NCBI GenBank assembly: GCA_000711775.1
Contig: ARYC01017305.1
Span: 1 to 64,000 of the forward strand
Direction of reading: 5' to 3'
DNA: 64,000 nucleotides
DNA from: Oxytricha trifallax
Lineage: Eukaryota > Ciliophora > Spirotrichea > Sporadotrichida > Oxytrichidae
The translations under genes were made by a program, and so were the position numbers. The notes beneath the pieces were generated by a model, which was not told the DNA's origin, ran no database searches, and was given only the letters and a program-made list of their open reading frames with translations. Positions 25,037 to 36,426 of the stretch are shown here, in pieces (within the stretch, counting starts at the first letter, position 1; every line of letters starts with the position of its first letter).

Positions 25037-26136
25037 TATAAATACCTTAAAATATGAAACTATTCAGAATTTCATTTTTAATTAGAGAATTCCATATGAA
25101 AGTGTAGATAGCCATCAATAAGAGTCAAACACACTGCTATAGTTTGACTTAATATAAGTATTATATTATAATATGGAATATATAAACATAGACTATTCAA
25201 AATGAGAGCTTTGATAAGAGTGAGAAGCCTAACTTTACTATAATTTATAATTGTACTCTATTTTGTTGGTATTTACCAAGAACAATTTTATTTAAGTATT
25301 TCATTAATTATACTTTAGCAGATTTCTATAATATGTTTGTTTGAAGCATTTACAAATTCATTAATTTTATTTAGAATATATCTCATATGAAGAAACACTA
25401 GAAATTTTGTTAATAAAAAATGTTCTTTATTGCTTTACTATGATAAACCTTTTTGGTTATTGTGTAGCTAAGCTGTATTAGAAATTATAAAACTCAATTT
25501 AACTGTTACTATACATTACTAACTACAAAAGAGATTTTTTAAAGTTGATTTAGCAAATTTAATTTGAAAATGTTTACAGCTGTGAAATTTGACTTAATTA
25601 CATCATTAAATGACTGCATTTGATCACTAAGTGTTAATAATTGGAATAATTTATATGCAATTGATTTTAATATTATATTCAAAAGTAATAATAATGATAT
25701 AAAAAATAAAACAGCTATCACATTCAAATTTAGTTAATTCATTAATAATCTTTGCGAAAGGAAGTACCATCGAAACATTTATAGTGTTGAATATTGTAAA
25801 ATTTTATCATACTCAATTACCTCCTCCAATTCTTGAACTGATATAAATTACTTTATTATAAATATATAAGAAGTTAGTTTATAATATATTTTCTAAAATG
25901 ATGATATATTGTATCTGTAATATGGATGTATAGTTTTCTAATTCTACTAGTTATCACTCTATTTAAGTTTCATGTACTCTTAACTTTTATTAATAACTCT
26001 TTCAAGTTTCCTAATTGTTTAAATCTTATTATTATTATTTTTATATAAAACATCCAATACATCCTTTAAAAAGAGCCTATATTTTATATTTATTTGATAG
26101 AAACACAAAAACAGTATTATGTTGAACATATTATGA
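25037..26136. other. AT-rich DNA, weak hydrophobic ORF only
   Basis: AT-rich. A minus-strand frame near 25505-25727 begins MNVIAVLFFISLLLLL and could be a membrane segment, but AT-rich DNA easily yields such Leu/Ile/Phe runs, so it is not called as a gene. Confidence 0.4.
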
Positions 26137-26403
26137 AATAGTCAAACTCAAAGCCATAATAACAATTCGCTTAACTATTATTTTAGCAGGAATTTTTATA
26201 AAAATAATTTATCTTTTGCAGAATTAATTCAATTTTTATCCACTCACATTTGCGTAGTAAACTTTTCTAACTATGAAATTATCAAATTAGAAGAAGATAA
26301 TGGAAAAGGCGATGTTGAAGAAGTTGATAAATATATATATGAGATAAATGATCTATTAGACATAAAAGATATAAAAGATTAATAAATCGACTAAAGATTA
26401 TGA
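26137..26403 (+). CDS. Unrecognised acidic ORF, 88 residues
   Basis: A plus frame of 89 codons from just after a TGA at 26134 to the TGA at 26401. It reads NSQTQSHNNNSLNYYFSRNF, then AELIQFLSTHICVVNFSNYE, and a strongly acidic tail (KLEEDNGKGDVEEVDKYIYE). A possible 3' splice site (cttttgcag, ending 26220) lies inside, so the true coding segment could begin at 26221. TAA codons near the C-terminus are read as Gln. Probably a gene segment or terminal exon; no family recognised. Confidence 0.45.
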
Positions 26404-27447
26404 TTTTCAATAAATTTTTATTTTCTTATTAATATATTCTTAACTAATTTTTAAATAGATATATTACAGTATATCATTTACTTCAAGTGCATCAACATCA
26501 TCTAATCTGTACACTATATGAAATTGTCTAAATATTAATTAAATTGAAATTCAATTACTCTTCTAACGAGGTTTGATTTTACTTTCGACTAGCTATAAGC
26601 TAATAAAGATGTCTCATGCTCCCCACTTACTATTGTCTAAATGAGAATAATGAATAAAGACTAGTATTAATATTATTTATTGCAAGTTTTTTAATTCTTA
26701 AATTGTGATTAATATATTATAATTTTACAAATTAAACAATAAATTTTAAGCAATAAGAATTTCTAGTTAATGCACATGAACTTATAAAGAATTTACAAAA
26801 CATTTTAGATCTTAAGTTAAATCAACGATATAATTGTTCTTCGATTTAACAGAAATTGAAAATTATATTATTGTGCAATTAGAATAATTGTAAATAATTT
26901 TAAATGTGATTCACATTAATTTATTTAAGATTATCTAAAACATATTTAACTCTAATGTTATATAATTAGATAATTAAAATAGATAAGAATATTGGCCAGA
27001 GTAAATCAAAATAAATACATAAATAGATAATAACTTCAGGTAAAATAAATTTTCTGTAAACATCATGCTATATAATTATTCTAATTTTATAAGTTTAGGT
27101 TTCATTCTTGTTGGAAAAGTCTGCTTTGACTATTATTTTTCACATCAGCTATTCTAATAAGATTTTAGTTTACTTTCTAGTAATACTCAAATTTTCTAAT
27201 TCTATATTTCTATTATTCAGCTAAGTCAGATTAGCTAGAATCTCAATTGAAGTACTGTTGTTTAGGTCAATTAGTATGTGATTCTCTCAATTTGAGTGAA
27301 TCTTGTAAAATCTTCTATAGAATTTACTTGGTTGCTACTCCTAATGAATCGTATTAACGTATGTTTTGTAGATGTAGAGTAATGACTCATCCCGAGTTCA
27401 CTACTACTCTATCTTGGCCTAAGGTCATCATTATATCCATTATGTGA
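26404..27447. other. AT-rich germline DNA, no gene seen
   Basis: AT-rich sequence. A minus-strand patch at 27340-27480 (EITFISHIMDIMMTLGQDRV) is coding-like but short and broken by TGA, so it is only noted here. Confidence 0.4.
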
Positions 27448-27741
27448 CTGATAAAAGTAATTTCATTCTTTTCTGAGTTCTTATTTGTTCGATTGGATTA
27501 GCGTTTTGGCTTTCTTGATAATAATAAGTATTTGTCTAAGTTCTATTTTATTCTTTTTCATCCTCTTAAGAAACAACTACCTAATGATATAATTTACTCA
27601 GCTTTATGTGAGTTAAGCAACATTCACCAACCAGATAAAAATTTTATTTCTCAAGATTATACTAATCTTATATAATCAACACTTAAAAAATATTAATAGT
27701 CTACTTAAGCAAACTCCAGCATTAAATTTGGTGAACTTTGA
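27448..27741 (+). CDS. Unrecognised ORF, 97 residues
   Basis: A 98-codon plus frame ends at TGA 27739 and includes FVRLDQRFGFLDNNKYLSKF, FHPLKKQLPNDIIYSALCEL and IHQPDKNFISQDYTNLIQ. Several TAA/TAG codons encode Gln. No ATG near the upstream end, so it is a partial gene or internal segment. It lies about 100 bp left of element X copy 2. No family recognised. Confidence 0.45.
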
Positions 27742-27845
27742 AAAATTAGGATATGAAAAATGTAGAAATATAATACATATACACCAACTTACTTTATTTA
27801 TTATAAAATAGCTCTTATTATGGTTAAAATTTATTTAAAACCTTA

Positions 27846-28240
27846 TATTATTGTAGAAATACATTCAAATTTGGGAAATTAATTTAAATTAAATAAATAA
27901 CTAATTAAATTATTGGCAGTTAAAGTTGGCCAACTTGAACGATCTTGGGCTCATTCGATAGAGAATTCAAAATAGCTGAACTTTACTATTTGCGGTACTA
28001 TTTTATCGCATTCCTGGAATGAAATAACTTCACTTTAATGTGACAGTATAATCTAATCAATTCAGAGGGTTTTTAATTAAAGTTAAGTTATTTCTATATT
28101 AAAGTTCAGCTAATTTTTAATTCTATATCGAATGAGCCTAAGATCGTTAAAGTTGTCCAACTTTAACAGCCAATAATTTAACTAATTATATATTTAATTT
28201 AAATTAATTTCCCAAATTCGAATGTAGTTCTACAATAATA
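27846..28240. mobile_element. Inverted-repeat element X, copy 2
   Basis: A 395 bp palindromic element with ends tattattgtagaa / ttctacaataata. It contains the family signature ggcagttaaagttggcc, then gaacgatcttgggctcattc, in the left arm and its imperfect complement in the right arm. It matches the outer arms of the X1/Y1 composite and shows what X looks like without an insertion. No coding capacity; MITE-like. Confidence 0.85.
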
Positions 28241-28258
28241 ATGTATTTTGATTATAGT

Positions 28259-28493
28259 TCATTAAGACTAACTTTCCTTTGTTAATATATTATCAATATT
28301 GTCCCAAATTTCATCCACTCTGTTATTTTTTTCTCCTAAAATTTTCCAATATTTAATTGCATCCTCCGTCGAATTTATCTTGCACAATCACTTTGTAAAA
28401 GTTACATTCTGCACACTCTTTTTCAGCATCATCTTCATTATAAAATCTACAGTTATTATATTCTTCTATCTATCTATATTTATATTTCTTCAT
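28259..28493 (-). pseudogene. Small Cys-containing gene fragment
   Basis: From ATG 28493 the minus frame reads MKKYKYRQIEEYNNCRFYNE, then DDAEKECAECNFYKVIVQDK, reaching TGA at 28311. The alternative frame from about 28375 continues AIKYWKILGEKNNRVDEIWD and NIDNILTKES to TGA 28259. A one-base change joins them. The CxxC-type cysteines could bind metal. It sits between element X2 and the left end of TBE and is not part of either. No family recognised. Confidence 0.45.
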
Positions 28494-28855
28494 CTCTATC
28501 GATTAATCAACTTTTAACATCTTCAAAGAAAATTTTATACAATTCTTCTATTTCTTCCAATATTTAATTCACTTTATTGTACTGTCGATCTTTATTGAGT
28601 GTCCTATGATTTGTTGTGCTATTTTGAGTTTTAGTGAGACTTTTTATAAGATTAAAGAATCTCTGAAGGGCCGCCTCACCACAACAGTTTTTAAAATAAA
28701 ATTATTATTCAGAAAAATTATTTTAATGATCAAATATTGATGAAACATCACTAATAAAGTAATAAAAATTATATTCATAAAATCTTAAAATTAAAATGAG
28801 AACTTATATAATAATTCAATCTCTTTCACAACTATAAATATTATTTAACTTGATT

Positions 28856-28994
28856 CAAAACCCCAAAACCCTTTCAGTAGTTTGATTGAGTTTTTGATTG
28901 ATAAAAGTAGACTATTAGTGCATACTTAATTAGGGTTTTAGTAGGGTTTATGTAGGGGTTTAATGTTTAAATATTAGTAATTTAAGTGAGTATA
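28856..28994 (+). repeat. TBE left inverted terminal repeat
   Basis: Starts with the telomere-like caaaaccccaaaacccttt and ends gtgagtata. The transposase ATG overlaps its last base. The right repeat at 32924-33062 is the reverse complement with few mismatches (for example ttttagta versus ttttaaaa near the middle). Confidence 0.95.
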
Positions 28995-30043
28995 TGCGAG
29001 GTTTGGGGTCAGTTTTTGACAGTGAGTATATAGATTTATTGTTTAAGTTGCGATATGGATGTGATGAATATAGTGAATAACTCAAGCCTGTTCTGAATTA
29101 TACGTCTATAGCAAGGCTACTCCATAAATCTCCAGCAACTGTGAGGTCTCACTGTCTATTAGCATTGGATTTAAAGAGATGGCATCTTAATTCTTAGCCT
29201 AAGAGACTCTTAAAATTTTAGCAACATCATATTGACTATCTTATTAATGATAAGTCATTTAAATACTGGGCTCATTTCTCTCTATCCTAGAGGGCTGTGA
29301 TGTTTCATCGCCAATTTCCTGAGCTTCACATATCTGCTTAATCGATAGCTAACATATATAAAAATAACGGAATATCTTACAAGACAGTCAATCGCATTAA
29401 GAGAGTGATTGACTTTAATGTTCCATTTTATAAGACTAATTTAAATTATATATTCGATTAAATGCAGAGGTCTTAAGAGCATAATATAAAGTTCATACAC
29501 GCTGATGAAGCTGTATTTACATTCAATACCTTTATATCAAGGTCTTGGTACAAGAGGTATAGTAATATAGAAGTTTATGACTAAAAGGTTAAGGTATAAA
29601 CTCATGCTATTCTTGGAGGAATAAGTGAAGATAGTGGCCTCGAGACTTATGTTATTCACCCTCGATCTATAAAGACTGAATAATATATTAAGTTCTTGCA
29701 ATAACTCAGAGATAAGTACGCTGACTAAGAGATTATTCTATTCGTTGATAACTTGTCAGTTCATAAAACTAAAGACTCAAGGAAGGAATATGAAAGGCTA
29801 AATATAACACCTGTATTTAATGTTCCTTACAGCCCTTAGTTCAATGGAATTGAATTATATTGGGGGTTATTGAAAGGCCACTACAAGAAACTTCTACTCT
29901 ATCATTTGATGCACGATTTAAAGATAGATACAGTAGATTTTATTAAGAGTGCTGCTAAGAGAGTCAGCGATGATAAAGCTAAAGTATGCGCAAGAGAAGG
30001 GAGATTTTGTGTATATAAATAAGTATTAGATTTAAGCGAATGA
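28994..30043 (+). CDS. TBE transposase (42 kDa type, DD34E)
   Basis: An uninterrupted 350-codon frame (349 residues) using TAA/TAG as Gln and ending in TGA. N-terminal helix-turn-helix region includes ARLLHKSPATVRSHCLLALD and MFHRQFPELHISAQSIANIY. The catalytic core of the IS630/Tc1/mariner superfamily is complete: first Asp in IKFIHADEAVFTFN, second in ILFVDNLSVHK, and Glu in YSPQFNGIELYW, with 34 residues between the last two. It would cut and move the element during germline genome rearrangement in the developing macronucleus. The ATG abuts the terminal repeat, so the promoter must lie in the repeat. It faces the 22 kDa gene tail to tail. No frame damage was found, in contrast to the element's other two genes. 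Confidence 0.95.
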
Positions 30044-30201
30044 ATAAGTTCACATATTAAATTTGCCCGTAAAGGGATTTGGCTTCTCTTTCTTTTCTTA
30101 CTCTTAAGGCTTGCTTGGGCTCATGTTTCTTCTCTTAGTGCCAGCTCCAGCATCTATGTTCATCTCGTCTGGCTTTTAGAAATCTTTGTAGAGTCTCTTA
30201 C

Positions 30202-30895
30202 TCAATTCATGCTTTATTTGAGACTTCTCTCTCTGTTTAATTTGCTGCGCTCTTTCATCAAGTATATAGCAGTACCAGGTTTTTCTATAAAGTTAAAAGA
30301 CTAAGCTTACTTGAGATGAAAAGATGCTTTTGAAGTTCCTAGAGCCAGGTCTCGCTGATTTTAATACCTTGCTTCTCTTTTTCTTCAGGAGAGATGCTGT
30401 AGCGTTTCTTATGAGCTTCTTAAATAACTTCCTTTAAGTACCTTTTTTTTAAATATCACATTGCTTTTTTATTTTTATATTTAAAAAATGACTTGACTCA
30501 GGTTTCAGAGTTCCAAGGAGACCAAAGAAGAAGTTTCTCTCTGGCAACTTATTAGAGAGTTGCAACTTTGATGGAAGGTAGAGAGCAACATCTGGATCAC
30601 TCATAGCATCATCATAGAGGTTTGTTACTGAAATTTCAGGGTAGTTAGGTATCTCTATCATCCTAATTTCATTAGACTTAAAAGCTTTTTTCTCTTCACT
30701 TAGTAAGGCTTTTAAGAATGAGATTTTAGTTCCCTCCTAAGTCGGCAAGAACAATCCAACTATAATGGATTTATTAATCTTACTTAAGAACTTACCTTGC
30801 TATACCAAATATCTATAAAGGTCCTCTTTACTTCGAAATTTTCCTATTAAATCTTGAGATTAAATTCTCTTCATTGCATCATTCATAGACTCCAT
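30202..30895 (-). pseudogene. TBE 22 kDa protein gene, one-base break
   Basis: Minus frame from ATG 30895: MESMNDAMKRIQSQDLIGKF, VGLFLPTQEGTKISFLKALL, IPNYPEISVTNLYDDAMSD, then PERNFFFGLLGTLKPE. At a run of eight A (minus strand; 30443-30450) the protein-like frame changes to KEVIQEAHKKRYSISPEEKE and SETWLQELQKHLFIS, as if one A were lost. A 26 nt intron follows (gtaagc...ttatag, 30285-30310). Exon 2 reads KPGTAIYLMKERSKLN to TGA 30202. Intron position and flanking residues match the homologue at 54059-54814, which supports the intron. The original frame also stays open to 30050 (LSKRLYKDFQKPDEMNIDAG), so the true C-terminus is uncertain. Function of this TBE protein is unknown. Confidence 0.8.
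30285..30310 (-). other. 26 nt spliceosomal intron in 22 kDa gene
   Basis: Minus-strand gtaagcttagtc...actttatag with GT/AG ends. It falls after a Ser codon in phase 1, exactly as the 35 nt intron in the related gene at 54568-54602. Short AT-rich introns of this size are normal in hypotrichs. Confidence 0.75.
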
Positions 30896-31459
30896 CTTGC
30901 TTCCTCTTTCTAGAAATGTTAATGAAATTTAAAATTATGGATATCCATTCTAAGTTTATTAAAATCTTACTACTAAATAGGGAGGACCTACTGGAGGTCA
31001 ACCTTGAAAAGATATGCGGAGAAGCATTGAAAAACTTCCTCCAAGTTTCACAGATTGATTTCCATTTTTATCAATCTATCTCCATTATATTGCTCCTAAT
31101 AATGTTTAATTATTTTATGAGGTCCTCCTAATTAAGTTCGAACTTTATTAGGAGCTGAATTTTAAGGTTAAAACTTAATTAGGATCATACTAAATTAAAA
31201 ATTTTAAATAACTTTACCTCCTAATTAAGTTCAAATTTGATTTGGATGACCTCCTAGAGAAACAAAACTTCATTAGGAGTATATTAATTTACTAAAACGA
31301 ATACAATTCTCATAAAATATGTCAACTTACAGTCTTCTATGGGTATTTAATTTTCTTACCTCTCAGCCGAAAATCTACCAGAGTGTCTTATACTCGACTA
31401 CTAAAGTTTATCAAGGTATATTTTAACATTATTATAATAAAATATATCAGCAAACTAAA

Positions 31460-32901
31460 ATGAGCGCTAACCTTTTGAGAAGAGCGGCATTACTTGGGTA
31501 AAGTCAATAAAAATTATCATTCCAGCAACCAAGAAAAGTAGAGACCAGAGACGCTTGTACTCAGTGGGAGCCTACTTATGACAACTTTGACCAGTCTAGC
31601 TTTGAGATTTAAATATAAGTTAAGTAGGAGGTTATCATAGAAGCTTTGCAGATTGAGGAGGAGGCTAAACAACCAGTTATAGAGCATTAATAAATACCAG
31701 CCAAAGTTGACTATTAATGCAAAGAATGCAATAAAGTTTTCCCTTACAAGTCAACTTATAAGAGACACTTGAGAGATATACACAACGATATGCCAAGGTT
31801 ATATCTCAAGCATTAAAAGAAAGATGGGAAGTATGTCTGTGAGTTCTGTGAGAAGCCATATTCTCATACTAGAGACCTCAAAGTTCACTTAAGAAAAATC
31901 ACAATTAAAGTTTTGTCTTTATTCATGAACCTACTGGTAATAAATTCCTTTAAAAGAGAAGATCAAGAAACCCAGTAAAGTCTCTTAGAGTTGAAGTGTA
32001 GAAGGAAGTCAAAATGAAGAAAGCAGTCAAGAACTTTCCAGTCTCTGAGATCAATAAAATCATGGTTAAAATTGAGGCAATGAAGATTCCTATATTAAAA
32101 ATTATTGACTTAGATTCTTGCCTAGAAAGCTACCTTACTCTTGAAGATAAATTGAGAAGAGAGTCATTACTGATGACTAATATGCTTACAAGATATATCC
32201 TTTCAATTACTTCCTTGCTGATGAAAAGTTCCAAATGGAATTTGCTATGAGTATTATGCTCTTTAAAAGACAAAGTTAAATGAGTACAGGCATATAATCT
32301 AGCTTGATGCTATTTTACTTTAAAGATCATGTAGCCTTCAGGCTTCCTTTACTTGAAATGACTTACAGAGAATTCTTATCTGACAATAGATGTCAGAGAT
32401 AAATTGGCTAGATAGTATAGCAGATAGAAGAGGGGATTTAAGAGCTTCACAAGGTTGGTTAAGTTCATAGAGACTTAAAGCCAGAGAACATCATGATAAA
32501 CTTTCAGCCTCTTAGAGTTTATATTATTGACTTCAACAGAGCTCAAAAAAGTGCAAGCCTCTGCATAAGGAAATGTATACGGCACTACTGGATATTTCCC
32601 AGAGAGAGAAGATTGGAGAGAAGGAGACACTTAATGGGATATCTGGGCTCTAGCAGTAATAATAATAGAGAGCGACATGAGAAACGATTACTTTAGCTGC
32701 AGGGGTGAGAGAGATTCTAAGCAGAGAATCAAACAATATCTCGATAAAAATAAAATAAATGGAAGTCTCAGAGAACTTGCATACTCAACTATTATCAAGC
32801 CAAGCTAAGAGAATAAACAAACAATAGAAACAATCAAACATCAACTTAGAAATATAAAATTCAGAGAACTGCCACATGACTCTAAGATGATGTTTGTGTG
32901 A
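31460..32901 (+). pseudogene. TBE 57 kDa zinc-finger/kinase gene, frame-broken
   Basis: ATG 31460 starts MSANLLRRAALLGQSQQ. Two C2H2 fingers follow (CKECNKVFPYKSTYKRHLRDIH and CEFCEKPYSHTRDLKVHLRK). One base is missing near 31891, before the last zinc-binding His, and the frame moves to FVFIHEPTGNKFLQKRRSRN. It shifts again near 32160 to VITDDQYAYKIYPFNYFLAD. The kinase-like C-terminal half has HRDLKPENIMI and DFN in place of DFG. After a third shift near 32545 it shows GTTGYFPERED and WDIWALAVII and ends at TGA 32899. Domain order matches the TBE 57 kDa protein, whose role is unknown. At least three frameshifts mean this copy is not translatable as one protein. The DFN motif suggests weak or no catalysis even before damage. 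Confidence 0.85.
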
Positions 32902-32923
32902 AATATTTTAAAAACTCGCTTGT

Positions 32924-33062
32924 TATACTCACTTAAATTACTAATATTTAAACATTAAACCCCTACATAAACCCTTTTAAAACCCTAATAAAGTATGCAC
33001 TAATAGTCTACTTCTATCAATTAAAAACTCAATCAAACTACTGAAAGGGTTTTGGGGTTTTG
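32924..33062 (-). repeat. TBE right inverted terminal repeat
   Basis: Reverse complement of the left repeat, ending aagggttttggggttttg, followed by the duplicated target ATT at 33063-33065. Confidence 0.95.
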
Positions 33063-33242
33063 ATTGTTTTAAGTTCCCTTAAAAAATTACTGATATAAAA
33101 TGATATAAAAGCCTTTACTCTTCAAAATCTAATAAATAATCTTATTGATTTTTCTTCTCAAAATTTATAGATCATTAGAGGCATTTCTATCTAGCTTTGA
33201 AATATTTTATAATTATATATGAATTATACAATATTATTATAT

Positions 33243-34447
33243 CTAAAAGCCTAAGAGATTCCCAATTTTTAGTCATCAAAAGTTTCTACTTCTCTACTAG
33301 TTCATTACTTATCGTATAATGATAAAATCTTTATTAATCAGTTAGTATGGCTTAAAAATAAACTTAAAAAAACTATAAAATCTCATTCATTGAATCCATT
33401 GAACTGTCAAATGAAAATGGTAGTGGATTATGATGCTAAAATATATATTCAGATATCTGCCTGACAATATTAACAGTTCAATCAATATCACTCAAGAAAG
33501 CTTACACTTTTTAGCTAACACATTTAATTTATCTTAATAAAAATGAATAGGAATTAAACTTGCAATTACTTGGAGAAATTGCGATACGTTTTTTAATAAA
33601 AATTAAACTATTTAATAATAATTTTAGAGTAAAATGTGTAGCAATTAATTCTCTAAAATACAGAACTAAAATAGACAAATTTTAATTAAGGGTACTATAA
33701 CGGTATTAATATATAAGATAACTCTCTAATTAGATATTCAATTAATTCCATAAAATGTTATATATTTTTCCAATCAAAATATTATACTAGAAAATTTGGT
33801 AAAAAATACCATAATTTTAACAATAATAAAGTCATATGGGATTCAAACCATGATATTTATGGGTATCTTTATGAATGATATTCTGCATTTAAAGATACTA
33901 ATATTTACTATAAAGACTTTAATTATCAAGAATTAACATGATGACATTGTATAATAAATAGTCATCAATATTTTAAGAAAAATAAAAAAGCTTAGTCTAT
34001 GATTTTATAACTAAATTAGAAGGATCTATTTTTAACTTAAGGAAAACTAAGATATTAAATATAAGAATAGATAAACTACTATCTTATATTAGTGAGTTAT
34101 AAATGAAGTCACAAATTATGCAATTAAAGGAAGAACTCAAAGATATTACATTTTTTTAAGATCCAAGACAAAAATATAATTGGCAAATCGAATGAGCAAT
34201 TCTTATATTCTTGGATATTATGTCATAAATTAATTACTATAGAATGAATAAGGTCTATATAAATGAATTTAAAGTTTACTTAAAAAATTCTGAATTAGTT
34301 GGAATGATTCTATTGTCAAAATAAAGAATCTTAATTCGAGGAAGCTTTGGTTATTTATAAACTTTACTTCCAAAATTAGCCTTTAAAAATGAGTAAAAAT
34401 CATTTTAAAAAATATATTTAATAAATTAGTCGTGCTCGAAAGGCTGA
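33243..34447 (+). pseudogene. Degraded unrecognised gene downstream of TBE
   Basis: Plus-strand pieces use Gln-coding TAA/TAG. About 33310-33465 reads SYNDKIFINQLVWLKNKLKK and LNCQMKMVVDYDAKIYIQIS. 33466-33545 reads NINSSINITQESLHFLANTF. 33938-34195 is an 85-residue frame from ATG with LVYDFITKLEGSIFNLRKTK and QIMQLKEELKDITFFQDPR. 34244-34447 is a 67-residue frame from ATG with YINEFKVYLKNSELVGMILL and GSFGYLQTLLPKLAFKN. The pieces lie in order and could come from one gene cut by AT-rich insertions (IES-like) or frameshifts. The third piece is coiled-coil-like. No family recognised. Confidence 0.45.
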
Positions 34448-34499
34448 ATTGCTAAGATGTGATTAAAGTATGAATTATTTAATATTATAATAGTTTATT

Positions 34500-34759
34500 T
34501 TTATAATCAATGAAAATCAACTTTAGTCCTACTGTGAAGATGGTTGGTCAAATAACCAATTCTTATAAGTTAATTGGTTTGCTAATTTTTACATAGTTAA
34601 AAATAAAAATTCCTTTGGATTATGTATTGTCTCTATCTGATTAAATGTACGGGATATTAATACGGACCTATTTACTTAAATGACAGCATATATCGTTGTT
34701 GGAAATCTGAAGTGAAAATGAGCTTGGACAGAATCGAGTTTGGGGATGATCTCTCCTGA
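34500..34759 (+). pseudogene. Fragment of Trp/Cys-rich protein
   Basis: Two plus frames look coding: CEDGWSNNQFLQVNWFANFY with KNSFGLCIV at 34534-34640, and YGPIYLNDSIYRCWKSEVKM with LDRIEFGDDLS at 34650-34759. Aromatic and cysteine content suggests an extracellular domain. It may relate to the similar fragment at 38.0-38.4 kb. No family recognised; low confidence. Confidence 0.3.
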
Positions 34760-36043
34760 TAATTTTGGAGAGGAGGTCGGGAGGAAGACTAACTTGAGTT
34801 TTATTTAAAATTATAATTATAATTAATTTACTAAATACATTATCTATCTATTCATTACAAACCATATTTTTCTCCATCTACAAATAATTTTTAATTTTTA
34901 TATTTCAAAATGATTTCGAATTAATATTCTTAGTTTTTTAATGCCTTGATTATTGAGAACACATAAATTTGAGTAATCAGGCGATCCACTCTGCCTATTT
35001 CACCCTCAAGAACTGGCTCTTACAGTAACCATTTCATTCAATTTGAATCCAAATAGTTGTTGCTTATTGCTTTTATCGAATTTATATTTTGCTAATGAAG
35101 AGCAAGTTTAATTTACATTTTGCATTTAAGGTTTTTCTAAAAATTGATTTTCAATAATAAAAACACTGGGTTAATATCAAACTCTACTAAGCAAGAATAC
35201 TCAGTGAATTTTACTAATTTACATGCAGAAATAGAGAATACTAAAACAATTATCTTAGATAATATTTGATAAATATATAAACAGTAGTAGATTTAGCGTT
35301 GATGAGTAATTATTTCAATGCTTTAGCTTAGCATTTATTGAAAAGGTATGTTTATAAATATTTATTATAAGACTGTTGATGAATTTCTTTGCTTGATATA
35401 AAGTTCTGTCATTTACAATTAAGTACTTGATTTGCATACATTTGAATTATATTATCCTCTTTTATAGCAATCTTAAAACCTTGTATGTATTATTTTTCAC
35501 TTAAATTGAAGATGAAAAAGTATTCATATGTTCAGATAAAACTAAAACAAAGTTGATTTGAATGAAAAGAGAAGAAATGTGAAATAAAAAAGTTAAAGAT
35601 GAGTACTCATTGTATGTTTTCGGTAAAATTGTTTAGATTCAGTAGTATATGAATAATCTAGAAAATTGTATATTATTTAAAACAAAAGTAAATAAAAAAT
35701 TACAAATTTGAAATAGTTATCTAAAGCAAAGAGAAATTGGAATAAAAATTTTAATACGGAATTAGACCCTAACTTATGCAGCTAAAATAAAACAGTATAT
35801 AAAATTTGATTGGTGATGGAATGAATATAATACTTCAGAAGCTTTATTTGTCGTAGATTACCCCAATAATAAATTAACTCTTATAGAACATAATTATCAA
35901 CTAGTAGTAGTAGTGCGAATCACTTAAGTAAATAGAGAAATTAGAAATCTAAAGATCAAAATCCTAGATTTTTAATTATTAATATAACTTTAATTACATA
36001 TAGATATCGCGTTTAAATTTTTTAAAGCGCGTTAATAAATTGA
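34760..36043. other. AT-rich germline DNA, no gene seen
   Basis: AT-rich sequence without a supportable coding frame or repeat. Confidence 0.45.
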
Positions 36044-36208
36044 AAAAGACTGTCAGAGTTCTTTGTAGCATCAAAGCCAGAAATAAACAATAACAAGCAT
36101 CTTCGGCTCTACTTTCACGAATGGCTTGTTGCTGGAGAGAACTACCCCCCTATTGTTATCTGCGGCTACTAGTGCTTATTGAAGTCATAGATCTTAAATA
36201 TTGAGTGA
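36044..36208 (+). other. Coding-like segment, plus orientation
   Basis: A GC-richer plus frame from TGA 36041 to TGA 36206 reads LSEFFVASKPEINNNKHLRL, then YFHEWLVAGENYPPIVICGY. It overlaps the end of an equally protein-like minus-strand frame (36115-36426). Opposed coding segments side by side are what a scrambled germline gene with an inverted segment would give. No family recognised. Confidence 0.4.
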
Positions 36209-36426
36209 ACAGAATGATTCAACATTTTGTAACTATATTGCTTCAACCTAGCCTCTTTCGTACTCTACACTGTTGTGTTTCCAGTTTCGAGTTTTTACGT
36301 TAAAGACTCTTCCCGCGCCTGAGTTGCTAATTTTGCAACCAAGTCTACATTGGAGTTGTTGATACAATTTAAAGATGCTGAAGTTGAGATTGAAGCCTCT
36401 ATGTGGTTAAAGTAATTCCATAATTA
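36115..36426 (-). other. Coding-like segment, minus orientation
   Basis: A 104-codon minus frame with IEASISTSASLNCINNSNVD, LVAKLATQAREESLTQKLET and ARLKQYSYKMLNHSVHSIFK; TAA/TAG are read as Gln. Clearly GC-richer than the surrounding DNA. No ATG at its upstream end. It may be an inverted macronuclear-destined segment of the same gene as 36044-36208, with the junction somewhere in 36115-36208. No family recognised. Confidence 0.45.

Larger units (their letters stand above)
28856..33062. mobile_element. TBE: TBE-type transposon, complete, 4207 bp
   Basis: Inverted terminal repeats of 139 bp (28856-28994 and 32924-33062) begin caaaaccccaaaacccttt, the C4A4 telomere-like repeat typical of telomere-bearing elements of hypotrichs. 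ATT is duplicated on both sides (28853-28855 and 33063-33065), fitting the ANT target preference. Gene order is transposase (plus), 22 kDa protein (minus) and zinc-finger/kinase (plus), as established for TBE1. The transposase is intact; the other two genes carry frame breaks in this copy. Such elements are eliminated from the macronucleus, and their transposases are implicated in genome rearrangement. Confidence 0.97.

Noticed and set aside
28299..28517. Plus-strand hydrophobic ORF of 72 codons
   Set aside because: Antisense of the Cys-containing minus-strand fragment, which has better composition and a conserved-looking CxxC.
33063..33065. Possible longer target duplication around TBE
   Set aside because: Only ATT is shared by the two flanks; adjacent bases differ, consistent with the 3 bp ANT rule.
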